DNA of 64,000 nucleotides from Bradyrhizobium sp. CB3481 (lineage in GTDB: Bacteria; Pseudomonadota; Alphaproteobacteria; Rhizobiales; Xanthobacteraceae): NCBI RefSeq assembly GCF_029714305.1, contig NZ_CP121647.1, positions 2,190,501 to 2,254,500 of the forward strand, written 5' to 3'. Made by a program: the position numbers and the translations under genes. Positions within the stretch are counted from its first letter, which is position 1; each line of letters opens with the position of its first letter. Positions 1 through 8,144 of this stretch are shown here, one piece after another. Below the pieces are notes generated by a model, which saw nothing but the letters and a program-made list of their open reading frames with translations, did no database searches and was not told where the DNA came from.

Positions 1-832
1 CATAGCCGAGCGGGTCGACCAGCCTGATTCTGGGGTGCCCCGAAAGAATCTCGATGGCCGTCTCGCGCGCGTTCGGATTGGGGTGAACGGGAAAATACAC
101 CGCGGTGTCGGGCGTGAGGTCGACAAAGGCCCGGATCGCCGTGAAGGCGTCGCGCAGCGGGGCGCCGAAATTCTCGCGCCGGTGCGCCGTGAGAAGGATG
201 GTCCGCAGGCGGGGAAAGTCGGCGGGCCGCGCCGGCTTCGAGGCCGCGACTTCCAGCAGCGAATCGATCACCGTATTTCCGGATACGAGGATCTTCTCGC
301 GCGCAATGTTTTCGCGCACCAGGTTCTGCGCGGCGGCCGAAGTGGGCGCGCAGTGCAGCGAAGTTGATACGGCGATGGAACGGCGATGGAATTCCTCGGG
401 GAAGGGCGCATCAAGGCTCGGAGTGCGCAGTCCGGCTTCCACATGCACAAAGGGAATTTTGCGGTAGAACGCCGCAATCGACGATGCATAAGCGGTTGTC
501 GTGTCGCCCTGTGCCAGAACGCAGTCCGGCCGGACTTGTCCGAAATATCGGTCCAGGCGGCCGATCAGCAGGCTGGCGAGCGCCGCCGGCGTGTGACAAT
601 GGCTCCGGTGCCGGATGGAGAGGTCCGGGCGCAGGTCGAATTCGGCCAGGGTGCTGTCGAGAAGGTCGCTCTGCTGGCCGGACGTCACCACGCGAACCAT
701 CGCCCATTCAACTTGCCGCAAGCGGCGGATGATGGGGGCTACCTTGATGACTTCGGGGCGGGTGCCAACCACGAAAACGAAGCTTCGAACAGGCGTCGAG
801 TGGCTGAAATGCTCTCTGCGAGGGTGATGCAT
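1..832 (-). CDS. wecB: UDP-N-acetylglucosamine 2-epimerase, non-hydrolysing (partial, C-terminus off the left edge)
   Basis: Converts UDP-GlcNAc to UDP-ManNAc in the cytosol, feeding surface polysaccharide synthesis. Translating leftwards from the ATG at 832-830 gives 277 uninterrupted codons. Visible family motifs are VVGTRPEVIKVAPII near the N-terminus, GDTTTAYA, VEAGLRTPS followed by FPEEFHRR, LHCAPT, and LLTAHRRENFG, which match the two-domain GT-B-like epimerase fold in order. A full enzyme has about 370 residues, so roughly 90 are missing beyond base 1. It reads away from the rest of the window and no co-directional neighbour is visible. The family assignment is secure. That it serves the EPS encoded further right is inference. 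Confidence 0.92.
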   Translation of the reverse strand, partial: MHHPRREHFSHSTPVRSFVFVVGTRPEVIKVAPIIRRLRQVEWAMVRVVTSGQQSDLLDSTLAEFDLRPDLSIRHRSHCHTPAALASLLIGRLDRYFGQVRPDCVLAQGDTTTAYASSIAAFYRKIPFVHVEAGLRTPSLDAPFPEEFHRRSIAVSTSLHCAPTSAAAQNLVRENIAREKILVSGNTVIDSLLEVAASKPARPADFPRLRTILLTAHRRENFGAPLRDAFTAIRAFVDLTPDTAVYFPVHPNPNARETAIEILSGHPRIRLVDPLGY

Positions 833-1172
833 ACTTGCTTTCTAAAAACGATCGCATCGTTCCCCGCGACACGAAAAAACAACCGAGATGCCGCCCCATC
901 GCCAATCCATCCGACGGCACGATTGAAATCATAGGTGTTTTAGCCCGCAGCTATAATTCAGACAATTGATTTAAATGGATTTTTCGGAGATTACCGTGGA
1001 AACCGCACGCGACTTCGATGCATGGTAAATGTACGGTGCCGTAAATGTACGGGCGCCGCGGTTTTTCGTGCGCAGGATTAAGCGTTTAAACTCTAAAGCC
1101 CGCCGAATGACGGCCCCTAATCGCGGGAAGGAAACGCTCAGAATCGTCGGCCGTCGGCCGAGGCCTTTGCGA
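833..1172. other. Intergenic stretch upstream of wecB
   Basis: No convincing gene is seen. Part of the stretch (about 935-980) is clearly A/T-richer than the flanks and may hold the wecB promoter, but I could not pick a -35/-10 pair with confidence. Confidence 0.4.
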
Positions 1173-1370
1173 TCAGTTCAGCGCCCGTTTCAGGACGCAC
1201 ATTTGCGATGGGGCCGTCGTCTGCGAGGCGTGGGGGATAGTCGCGCCGGCAGCTCGGGCGGAACGGCCGGGTGCACGCGCAAAACACCGGATTAATTCGC
1301 GTTCTGCTTTCCGAACTTCTTTACGAAGCTGTTGAAGTTCGAAATAGGCTTTTTGAACGTTGACCGACAT
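1173..1370 (-). CDS. Small hypothetical protein, possible coiled-coil N-terminus
   Basis: A 65-residue frame starting at the ATG at 1370. Its first half is rich in Lys, Arg, Glu and Leu (FELQQLRKEVRKAERELI), which suggests an amphipathic helix. The second half is Ala/Arg-rich and less protein-like. No family is recognised. There is only a weak purine stretch ahead of the start, and an upstream in-frame ATG at 1385 is possible. It stands alone between wecB and the next small frame. Coding status is uncertain. Confidence 0.35.
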   Translation of the reverse strand: MSVNVQKAYFELQQLRKEVRKAERELIRCFARAPGRSARAAGATIPHASQTTAPSQMCVLKRALN

Positions 1371-1558
1371 TAATATCATTCTCAACCAATACCACTAGAA
1401 GTGAAGCATAGCCCATCGGCCGGTTGGGTCACAACGTAACAATGGAACCGGTAATGGCATATAACGGCAATCCCATATAGATGGGCTTGCTCCATGTCCC
1501 ACGACATTATCGCCTAAACGTGACGATCGCGTGGCCCAGCTGGCGGCCGCCGCTGGAT

Positions 1559-1768
1559 TTAACGCAGAACGCCACGCTGTACGGCAAAAACAAAATGATT
1601 GACGCACGTTTCCAGTCCGTCCCGTCGTTCTCGTTCGAGATTCTCGGCCGCTAAACGCAGGGAAGGATGCGGCCTTTGCTCGATCACGTCGAGGTCCGCA
1701 GAAACCGCCTCGAGGGCGAATCGCAGTCGTCTCAATTCGGTGCTGAGTTTGGTATCCACGGCCGCCAC
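1559..1768 (-). CDS. Small hypothetical protein, helical
   Basis: A 69-residue frame starting at a GTG at 1768. The composition is protein-like: a leucine/arginine-rich helical N-terminus (ELRRLRFALEAV) followed by ADLDVIEQ and an ERERRDGLE segment, ending in a short hydrophobic patch. There is no signal peptide, no membrane segment and no recognised family. The neighbourhood from 1.0 to 2.0 kb holds only such small frames, so it may be a short accessory gene or a remnant. Confidence 0.4.
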   Translation of the reverse strand: MAAVDTKLSTELRRLRFALEAVSADLDVIEQRPHPSLRLAAENLERERRDGLETCVNHFVFAVQRGVLR

Positions 1769-2050
1769 CGTAGGAAATGGAATTAATCAATTAATGTTTA
1801 AAGTTAGGATATAATGTCGGGCCAGTCAACTGCTGCAGAATCTGAAGTTTCCGCAATTTCAGAAGGTTACTTTGAACGTGAGTTGATCCTTTTATTCAGA
1901 TAGTGTCCCAAAATCAGACACCGGTCCTACCCGTTTTATAGCCGCCTTCGGTCGTTTTGGCGCCATTTCAAATATCAGGGCGGTTTCGCGCGTCAGCACA
2001 TGCAGATTTTCCGCCAGGGCCGCTGTCCCTCGTCTGCGAGACCCCGTGGA

Positions 2051-2079
2051 AAACGAAAAGGCCGCCCGAAGGCGGCCTT
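2051..2079 (-). terminator. Intrinsic terminator after PEP-CTERM gene 1
   Basis: A 9-bp stem (AAGGCCGCC / GGCGGCCTT, 2058-2066 and 2071-2079) closed by a CGAA/TTCG tetraloop. On the minus strand it is followed by a T-rich run (TTTTCGTTTT). It lies 23 bases past the stop codon of the PEP-CTERM gene. Confidence 0.85.
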
Positions 2080-2101
2080 ATTAAATCGCTCGCCTCGCCG
2101 A

Positions 2102-2773
2102 TCAGGCTGCTTGACACGAGATCTGGTTGCGGCGGCGATAGGCCAGGAAGCCGACACCGGCAAAGCCCAGTACCATCATTGCCCAAGTCGAAGGCTCCGG
2201 AACGGCCGAGACCTGCTCGTTGAATCCCGTTACAAGGCCTTGATTGAACGCCTGGTAGGGGTAAGCGGAAAAACGCCCGTTCGTCTGCGGATTGTTCGCA
2301 TCGACGTCGAGAAACAGATTTCCATCTCCCGACAGGCTGGGATTGTAAACCGTCAACATCAGATATCCGTTAGCCGGATTGTAGTTGAACGCCTGCGAGA
2401 GCGCGAATTCGAGCTTTCCATTTGCCAGCGCAGGAAGCGCGCCCGAGTAAACCAGGGACGATGGGTTGGGGAAGGCAACATTGGTTGCGTCGAAATTTGC
2501 GATGCTGGTGGAAGCAGATACGTAAGACAGGTAGAGCTGGAACTGACCCGTCGCCGGGGTGCCGCCCGGCGTCTTCGAATTATAGAAGGTGAGCGAGTTG
2601 ATATTTATGGAGCTCAGCCCCGCATACACCTGTTGATAGGTGGATCCACCCAGGTACGTGTCGAACGGTATGCTGTTCGAGCTTTCCGCCGTACCGACGA
2701 CGATCGCGTGAGAAGGCACGACTGCTGCGCCCAAGAAACCAAGCGCCGCCGCGGCGCGAAGCAAATTTTTCAT
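2102..2773 (-). CDS. PEP-CTERM sorting-domain protein 1
   Basis: A 223-residue exported protein. The ATG at 2773 is chosen because a GGGG purine run lies just upstream and a typical signal peptide follows ([17 protein letters not shown], Ala-x-Ala-like end at SHA). The mature part is Gly/Ser/Asn/Thr-rich and beta-prone, with no recognised catalytic domain. The C-terminus carries [10 protein letters not shown], a hydrophobic helix ([12 protein letters not shown]) and RRR, the tripartite exosortase sorting signal in its alphaproteobacterial PEPxxWA form. Family knowledge predicts cleavage at PEP by an exosortase and attachment or release at the surface together with EPS. It is monocistronic, with its own terminator. 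Confidence 0.9.
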   Translation of the reverse strand: MKNLLRAAAALGFLGAAVVPSHAIVVGTAESSNSIPFDTYLGGSTYQQVYAGLSSININSLTFYNSKTPGGTPATGQFQLYLSYVSASTSIANFDATNVAFPNPSSLVYSGALPALANGKLEFALSQAFNYNPANGYLMLTVYNPSLSGDGNLFLDVDANNPQTNGRFSAYPYQAFNQGLVTGFNEQVSAVPEPSTWAMMVLGFAGVGFLAYRRRNQISCQAA

Positions 2774-3014
2774 CGGAAACCCCAAGCCTGTTAAATGGAT
2801 CGCATTGATCCGTCGTTTCTTTGCGTCGCTCGCGTTTTACTCGCACGAGCGGCGCGCGGACTATGGTTGGGGTGTATGACAGCTGGACGACAAATATTTA
2901 AACGCGCGATCTATTCGCCATGGATGAAAATCAAAGCATCCAATCGGCAATATTCCAGCAAGATCGAACCGACACCTGAACGTCCCGAAAACCGAACAGG
3001 CTTCGCCGTGTGAC

Positions 3015-4034
3015 CTAGCTGGAAGGGGTGTTGCGCCAGACGCTGGCCTCGTAACCGTCGATGACCTGCGAGGTGTGGGTGAACTCCTCGAGCTGCCGCA
3101 GCGGCTCGATGATCTTGCGCGCCACCAGCACCGTATTGGGCTCGGCATTCTTCTGCATGTGCCCGGCGACATCGATGACACGGTCGGAGATCGTTTCGAG
3201 CGGCGTAGAGTCGTCGAAGTAGACGAGCCCCGCATTCACGCCGCAGCGAACCGCGAAGTCCGCCTTCGAGAGCTTCACTTCGCTGTTGAAAACCTTGAGG
3301 CTCTTGATGACGTCCTTGCCGGACTGGCAGGCGTCCTCGACATGGGCGAAGCACGCCATCACGCCGTCGGGCGTCCATGCTGTCTTCAATACGCCTCTGG
3401 CGCGGAAGATGCTCTCCACGAGCTTTCGATATTCTTCGAAATCATATTGGATGGAAGCGGGGTCTTCGCCGGCCTTCATTCCCGCCGATCCGACCACGTC
3501 GATGGCGAGGAAGGCGACTTCGCGGCCGAACGTATCGAGCTTCTTCTTGGTTTCGGCAAATACCCTGAGCAGCTCCTGACGGTTCACGGCCTTGCCGCTT
3601 TCCGCCATTCGCAGCGTGGTTTCCAGTTCGGCGTCCAGCTTGGAGCCCGGCTTCACGCCCTCTTTGCGCCGCCAGGCCTGCGCCGACTTTCGTAGGAGCC
3701 GCCGGTTCTGAGCGGTCTGCGCGCGCTCGGCGAGTGCGCCCGAGAAGATCGTGATGACAATGGCGAGACCGATCAGAATCCAGTCGGACCGATCGCTGCC
3801 GGCGATGTTGGTCGGCACGTAGCGATGCAGCACCGGAACCGATTTGCTGAGAACATATTCGCGCGCCTCGAACAGCTTAGCCGGCACCGTTGCGTTCTTT
3901 GGATTGTCGAACAGGACAAACAGCTTCGGCCCCACGAGAACGATGATCAGGGCGAGCGTCGCGACGCCGAGCAGTTTCCTCAGTCCAAACAGCAAATGAA
4001 CCAGGATCGATTTAGGAGCTTCGCGATGAACCAC
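3015..4034 (-). CDS. Membrane-anchored class III adenylate/guanylate cyclase-like protein, substituted active site
   Basis: 339 residues from a GTG start. Two hydrophobic segments (about 12-40 and 85-104) anchor it in the inner membrane, followed by a charged helix and a class III cyclase domain (about 170-335). Both metal-binding aspartates seem present: D179 in AIDVVGS and D223 in PDGVMACF. The GVNAG turn is at 265-269. The later signature, normally VNxAAR, reads IDVAGH (287-292), so the transition-state Asn and Arg align with Asp288 and His292. It may be a weak, altered or non-catalytic cyclase. It is a single gene on the minus strand between PEP-CTERM 1 and a hypothetical. A function in cyclic-nucleotide signalling is inferred from the family only. 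Confidence 0.8.
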   Translation of the reverse strand: MVHREAPKSILVHLLFGLRKLLGVATLALIIVLVGPKLFVLFDNPKNATVPAKLFEAREYVLSKSVPVLHRYVPTNIAGSDRSDWILIGLAIVITIFSGALAERAQTAQNRRLLRKSAQAWRRKEGVKPGSKLDAELETTLRMAESGKAVNRQELLRVFAETKKKLDTFGREVAFLAIDVVGSAGMKAGEDPASIQYDFEEYRKLVESIFRARGVLKTAWTPDGVMACFAHVEDACQSGKDVIKSLKVFNSEVKLSKADFAVRCGVNAGLVYFDDSTPLETISDRVIDVAGHMQKNAEPNTVLVARKIIEPLRQLEEFTHTSQVIDGYEASVWRNTPSS

Positions 4035-4171
4035 TTTGATTGTCCCCAGGCAGGGCGGGCGAGACGATCGGATAATCGGTCGGCCCGCTTATAGCTTGCC
4101 ATCTGCTTGAGTGGCAAATCACTCCGCCCCGTCAAGAGGATAACCTTTCGAATGCGTCGGCGGCGCTGCCG

Positions 4172-4594
4172 TCAGGCGGATGGCGGCTTGTCGTCGTCCG
4201 TATCGGCGACCATCTCCAGGGCAGACATCGCCGCAGCCTTCAGGCGGATCGGATCTCGCTCGCCGTCGCCCGCTACCTTCAAAACGGTCGCGGCGAGCAA
4301 TCGAAGCTGGTGGTCCGATGCGCCTTCAGGCAGCGAGGCCTCGGCGTCTTCGAGAGCCCGCGACATCAGCTCGATCGTTTGCGGACCAAAGGAAGGGCCG
4401 CCGAACTTGCCGTGGTCCAGTTCCTCGATGAGGCGGCGGGCCTTACCGGTCTGTTCGGTGTGCTCGGCGGGACCCGCCGCGGCGTTCTGCGACGCTTCCG
4501 GTTTCGGATCGGACGCGGGACTGCCGCCTGGGTGCGTGAGCCTTTCAGGCAGAACCAGTTCAAGAGCAAATTTCAAGGTGTCTCGAAATCTCAT
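4172..4594 (-). CDS. Conserved hypothetical protein
   Basis: 140 residues, no signal peptide or membrane segment. The N-terminus (MRFRDTLKFALELVLPERL) is an amphipathic helix. Residues 25-50 are low-complexity Pro/Ala/Glu, and the rest is Leu/Ala/Glu-rich and probably helical, ending in an acidic DTDDDKPPSA tail. No family is recognised. It lies upstream of the cyclase gene on the same strand with a gap of about 140 bases, so co-transcription is possible but not shown. Confidence 0.6.
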   Translation of the reverse strand: MRFRDTLKFALELVLPERLTHPGGSPASDPKPEASQNAAAGPAEHTEQTGKARRLIEELDHGKFGGPSFGPQTIELMSRALEDAEASLPEGASDHQLRLLAATVLKVAGDGERDPIRLKAAAMSALEMVADTDDDKPPSA

Positions 4595-4839
4595 CTTGCG
4601 GCTGTCCGGTCGTCACCTCGGCAGATGCTTGGCAAGCCTACACGCTTGCACGGTCGTCGCTAATCCGAAAAATACGAATCATCCGGAAATCCAGACTTCC
4701 GGATTTTCGGGAAAATGCAACGTTGTTGATCATGCAGCGGTTCGATAGGCTGCGCAAAGCTTCTTTGCCGCCGCTGATCGGGCGGTCCGCTGGTTCAGCA
4801 GGCAGTGCAGCGAACCGGTACGCTCAAGGAGACTTCGAT

Positions 4840-5187
4840 ATGGCACGAGCTTTCAAGGTTCGCTCCGCAGCGCGCGATGCCGAGACCGACAGCGAACGGC
4901 TTAGTTCGATTTCGGCCGCGATCGAGACCGCGATCGCTTCGATCCGGAAGGAGCGGGATGCGTTGCGGGCACGGGTTGATGCGGCGCGCGATCAGGCGGC
5001 GTTCGCGACCGGCACGGATTACGACGAGTATCTGACGCGCGACGCCAAGGATGCCGCCCGGATCAAGGAATATGAGCAGCAGATGGCAAGCGGCGAGCAA
5101 CGCACGCAGGAGCTCGAACGCCAGCTTGGCGGGCTCGATGCCATTCAGGAAGCCTTCAACCAGCATTTCGCCGGCAAGGTGCGTTAG
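4840..5187 (+). CDS. Hypothetical coiled-coil protein
   Basis: 115 residues. The ATG at 4840 follows a clear AGGAGA ribosome site 8 bases upstream, so it is preferred over in-frame codons further 5'. The sequence is highly charged and helical: a Glu/Arg/Ala heptad-like stretch from about residue 20 to 50, a TGTDYDEYLTRDAKD segment, then a second coiled-coil region ending HFAGKVR. No membrane or signal segment and no recognised family. It is a cytosolic stand-alone gene. Confidence 0.65.
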   Translation: MARAFKVRSAARDAETDSERLSSISAAIETAIASIRKERDALRARVDAARDQAAFATGTDYDEYLTRDAKDAARIKEYEQQMASGEQRTQELERQLGGLDAIQEAFNQHFAGKVR

Positions 5188-5239
5188 CACTGACGGCCGC
5201 GGAATCCCGATAAATCCACGTTTAAATCGTAGCGTGGAA

Positions 5240-5503
5240 TTATGCCCGTTCTGAGTGCCGAATATTGAACCGGGACCGCAGATGCAGATAAGCCGGCCGG
5301 GTCGTTAACCCCAGGAAATAGCCCAGCTGAACGGCGATAATGGGAAGCGCAACGGCGGCCAGGCCGTCCAGCATGCCCTGGCCATTGGCCCATGCCGAAA
5401 TGATGTACGCGCCGGCGCCCAGGACGGAGAGCGGGAGCAGCGCCAGGACGTTAAAATGAAGCCCCACATAGATGCCGGCACCGCAGGCGAGGATGGGCAG
5501 CAT
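5240..5503 (-). CDS. Small integral membrane protein, conserved hypothetical
   Basis: 87 residues with three hydrophobic segments: MLPILACGAGIYVGLHF, LALLPLSVLGAGAYIISAW and AVALPIIAVQLGYFLGL. The tail is basic (LRSRFNIRHSERA). I recognise this as the sort of short membrane protein often seen in Bradyrhizobium genomes, but no function is known to me. It is transcribed away from the WcaJ-type gene, with about 190 bases of A/T-richer DNA between them that could hold divergent promoters. Confidence 0.65.
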   Translation of the reverse strand: MLPILACGAGIYVGLHFNVLALLPLSVLGAGAYIISAWANGQGMLDGLAAVALPIIAVQLGYFLGLTTRPAYLHLRSRFNIRHSERA

Positions 5504-5695
5504 GTGTCTTCTCGTTTTCAGAATACGGTTAAAAGCGTATTCAAATACTTATTAAATGTTGCGTCGCACTCCCGCCAAGTGTATGGTTCTCGATATTAAC
5601 GAAGAGTTACCAGGGCCTTTGAAGGCCAGCCGGTTTATGGTCCTAACGCCATAATCGGACAGTTGGTATCAGTGATACTGCGCGGGCATTTTCTC

Positions 5696-7159
5696 ATGTC
5701 GATCGGAGCGGATTTTGGCGACAAGGTAGGCCGGCTCGACCAATCCGCTGGCGGTCCTCCCGCTCGGTTCTCAAGCAACGCAGTTCCCTACATTTTGTCG
5801 ACTGCGGATGCCTTCGTGATCCTGTTGTCCAGCTTGGCGGGGGGCATCCTCTATCAACTGTCCATCGGCAACGACGTGCCGAATATTCTTCCGCATTGCG
5901 CCGTCGGGCTGCTCGCGAGCTTCATCCATATCCTGCGCATGAGCGGAAGCGGCTATTATGATTTTCCCGACAGCGCCAAGCCGCGCGTCGAGATCGGCCA
6001 GATACTGATCTGCTGGTTTACGACGGGGCTGCTGCTCGCGTTCTTCGCGTTTCTGCTCAAGGTCGGCGTCGATTATTCGCGCGGCGCCTTTGTCGTGTTT
6101 TATTTCGTCGCGCCGGTCGGACTGCTTGCCGTCAGGAAGGGGACCAAGGTTGTCCTCGCGTCAGCGGTTTCGCACGGCGTGATTGGCCGGCGCGACATCG
6201 TGCTGATCGGCGATCTCAACGAGATCGCCGCGCTGGAGCCGCGGGATCTCCTGGTATTCTTCGGCACCGCCGAGGTCAGCCGCTTCACGCTCAGCGCCGA
6301 GGACGATCCGAAGGCGCGGGAGGCGACCGATGTTGCGGTGATTAACGCGGCCGCAAACTTCGTCAGGCGCAACAATTGCGGGGAGGTGATGCTCGCAATG
6401 CCTTGGGAGGACGCGGGCCGGCTGGAGTTCATCCGCGAGCACGTCAAGACGCTTCCCGTGGCGGTGCGGCTCTTGCCCGACATCAGAGTTCGAACCCTGA
6501 CGCATTATGCGTCGTCGGCGCGGCAGCGCGTGTTGGCTATCGAGATTCAACGTGCGCCGCTGAGTGCGGCTGAACGCTTCGTCAAGCGCGTGATGGACGT
6601 CGTTATCGCGGTGCTGGCGCTGGTGTTCTTTCTGCCGATCATGGCGCTCACGGCTATGGCCATCAAGCTTGACAGTCCCGGACCGGTTATTTTCCGGCAG
6701 TTCCGCAAGGGATTTAATGGCAAGCAGTTCATGATGCTGAAATTCCGCACCATGACCGTCCAGGAAAACGGACCCTCCGTGGTGCAGGCGACGCGTGACG
6801 ATCCGCGCGTCACGTCCATTGGCCGGCTGCTGCGGTCGGCTAGTATCGATGAATTGCCGCAGCTCTTGAATGTCCTCAAAGGCGACATGTCGCTGATCGG
6901 CCCGCGCCCGCACGCGCTCGCGCACGACAATTATTTCGAGACGGTGCTGAGCGAATATGCGTTCCGGCATCACGTCAAACCCGGCATGACCGGGTGGGCG
7001 CAATGCAATGGCGCGCGGGGCGGTACACCCACGATCGAGCACATTTCCGAGCGCGTAAAGCTCGATCTCTGGTACATCAACAACTGGAGCTTGTGGCTCG
7101 ACGTCCAGATCCTGATCAAGACTTTCTTTGAGGTGCTGCGTAAGCGCAACGCTTACTGA
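5696..7159 (+). CDS. Undecaprenyl-phosphate sugar phosphotransferase (WcaJ/PssY type), EPS-initiating
   Basis: Transfers a sugar-1-phosphate (usually glucose or galactose) from a UDP-sugar to undecaprenyl phosphate, the first membrane step of repeat-unit assembly. 487 residues from the ATG at 5696; an upstream in-frame TTG (5663) and GTG (5672) are alternatives. The N-terminal third has about four membrane helices, then a cytosolic CoA-binding-like region, then one helix (RVMDVVIAVLALVFFLPIMAL) leading into the bacterial sugar transferase domain (PF02397). That domain shows SPGPVIFRQ.R.G, MLKFRTM, SIDELPQLLNVLKGDMSLIGPRP and KPGMTGWAQ. The full two-domain length indicates a WcaJ-like enzyme rather than a short RfbP-core version. 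It is the probable starter for the EPS made by the genes at 46-64 kb. Confidence 0.92.
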   Translation: MSIGADFGDKVGRLDQSAGGPPARFSSNAVPYILSTADAFVILLSSLAGGILYQLSIGNDVPNILPHCAVGLLASFIHILRMSGSGYYDFPDSAKPRVEIGQILICWFTTGLLLAFFAFLLKVGVDYSRGAFVVFYFVAPVGLLAVRKGTKVVLASAVSHGVIGRRDIVLIGDLNEIAALEPRDLLVFFGTAEVSRFTLSAEDDPKAREATDVAVINAAANFVRRNNCGEVMLAMPWEDAGRLEFIREHVKTLPVAVRLLPDIRVRTLTHYASSARQRVLAIEIQRAPLSAAERFVKRVMDVVIAVLALVFFLPIMALTAMAIKLDSPGPVIFRQFRKGFNGKQFMMLKFRTMTVQENGPSVVQATRDDPRVTSIGRLLRSASIDELPQLLNVLKGDMSLIGPRPHALAHDNYFETVLSEYAFRHHVKPGMTGWAQCNGARGGTPTIEHISERVKLDLWYINNWSLWLDVQILIKTFFEVLRKRNAY

Positions 7160-7434
7160 TCGAGGGAATCTCTACGGAACCAAACCAAAGGTTGTGGCTT
7201 CCCCCGGAAATTTCGTGATCTGGAGCTTTGTGGCCGCCCGCTTGTCTGGCGAACGTCAGGGAGTCCGTTGAGGTTTTGGGCCTGGTTGAGGATTTTGCAG
7301 ATATTTGAACTACTTATGTCAAATACCGCGCAGACCCGTATCTTGCGGAGATTTTCCCCTAATCCTACAATTTTGCTGGAAAGGCCCGGCGCGGGATTTA
7401 TAGTTCACTTCGAATCGTGATGGTCGCGGGCGGG

Positions 7435-7815
7435 ATGAACAAGAAGCCAAATTTCGATGGAATGTCGGTAGACGAGTTATGGCAGCTCCACGAGGAGCTG
7501 AGTCAGGTGCTCTCGGTTCGATTGACCTCGGAAAAGCGCGAGCTTGAAAAACGCCTGGCGCAACTTCGGCGCGAGAAGGAAATGCGCCAGACCGAAACCG
7601 CCGATCCGCAGCGAGCCCCACGCGAGCGTCGCAAATATCCGCGGGTATTTCCCAAATACCGAAATCCCGACGAGCCTTCCGAAACCTGGTCGGGTCGCGG
7701 GAAACAGCCGCGCTGGCTGACGGCCGCGCTGAAGACCGGTCACAAGATCGAGGAGTTCGTGATTGGCAAGCAAGAAGGCGGCGGAAGCGAAAGCCCTCGC
7801 CGTCGCCGGGCATAA
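7435..7815 (+). CDS. H-NS family nucleoid protein
   Basis: 126 residues from the ATG at 7435; in-frame GTG 7417 and ATG 7420 are alternatives. The N-terminal half is a helical oligomerisation region (SVDELWQLHEELSQVLSVRL, then a Lys/Glu/Arg coiled coil). The C-terminal part carries KYRNPDEPSETWSGRGKQPRWL, the H-NS DNA-binding loop (PF00816), where the consensus is YR.P..p..tWsGrGr.P.Wl. Such proteins silence A/T-rich DNA and often sit near horizontally acquired surface-polysaccharide genes. The basic tail (PRRRRA) is typical. It precedes the cysteine-rich peptide gene by 34 bases, so the two may be co-transcribed. Confidence 0.88.
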   Translation: MNKKPNFDGMSVDELWQLHEELSQVLSVRLTSEKRELEKRLAQLRREKEMRQTETADPQRAPRERRKYPRVFPKYRNPDEPSETWSGRGKQPRWLTAALKTGHKIEEFVIGKQEGGGSESPRRRRA

Positions 7816-7849
7816 CGATTTGCCGTCGCGAAAATCGTCGGAGGCTCCC

Positions 7850-8098
7850 ATGAAGCTCGCGCTATCTGCCGCATTGTTTCTGGCCCTGATTGGAAGCGCC
7901 GTCGCCGGTCAAAGTAACGTGTCAATCGGCAAATTGCGCCTGGCCGATGCCGCGTCTGACGCCTGCTTCGCCAATTGCGCCAGCCAGAACGATGCCTGCA
8001 AGCGGGTCTGCCCGACCACGCTCGGCGCTCCCTGCCAGAGCGCCTGCGACAGCCGGGCCCAGACGTGTCGGCAAGGTTGTCAGAGCCAGAGCAGATAG
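7850..8098 (+). CDS. Secreted cysteine-rich peptide with two twin-CX3C hairpin motifs
   Basis: 82 residues. The ATG at 7850 has a GGAGG ribosome site and is followed by a clear signal peptide (MKLALSAALFLALIGSAVAG). The mature part has exactly eight cysteines in the pattern CX3C-X6-CX3C, a 7-residue linker, then CX3C-X6-CX3C again, so the unit is internally duplicated. Each unit matches the helix-turn-helix disulfide pattern of alpha-hairpinin-like peptides; this is a pattern similarity, not shown homology. It would fold in the periplasm or outside the cell with Dsb help. Function is unknown. It ends 46 bases from the stop of a convergent operon. Confidence 0.72.
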   Translation: MKLALSAALFLALIGSAVAGQSNVSIGKLRLADAASDACFANCASQNDACKRVCPTTLGAPCQSACDSRAQTCRQGCQSQSR

Positions 8099-8144
8099 CG
8101 GATCGGCCGCGGCCGCTTAGGTCTGCTGTCCGCGATTTTCGCAG

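Noticed and set aside
2000..2794. 264-codon plus-strand frame across PEP-CTERM gene 1
   Set aside because: The minus strand has a signal peptide, sorting tail, ribosome site and terminator; the plus frame has none.
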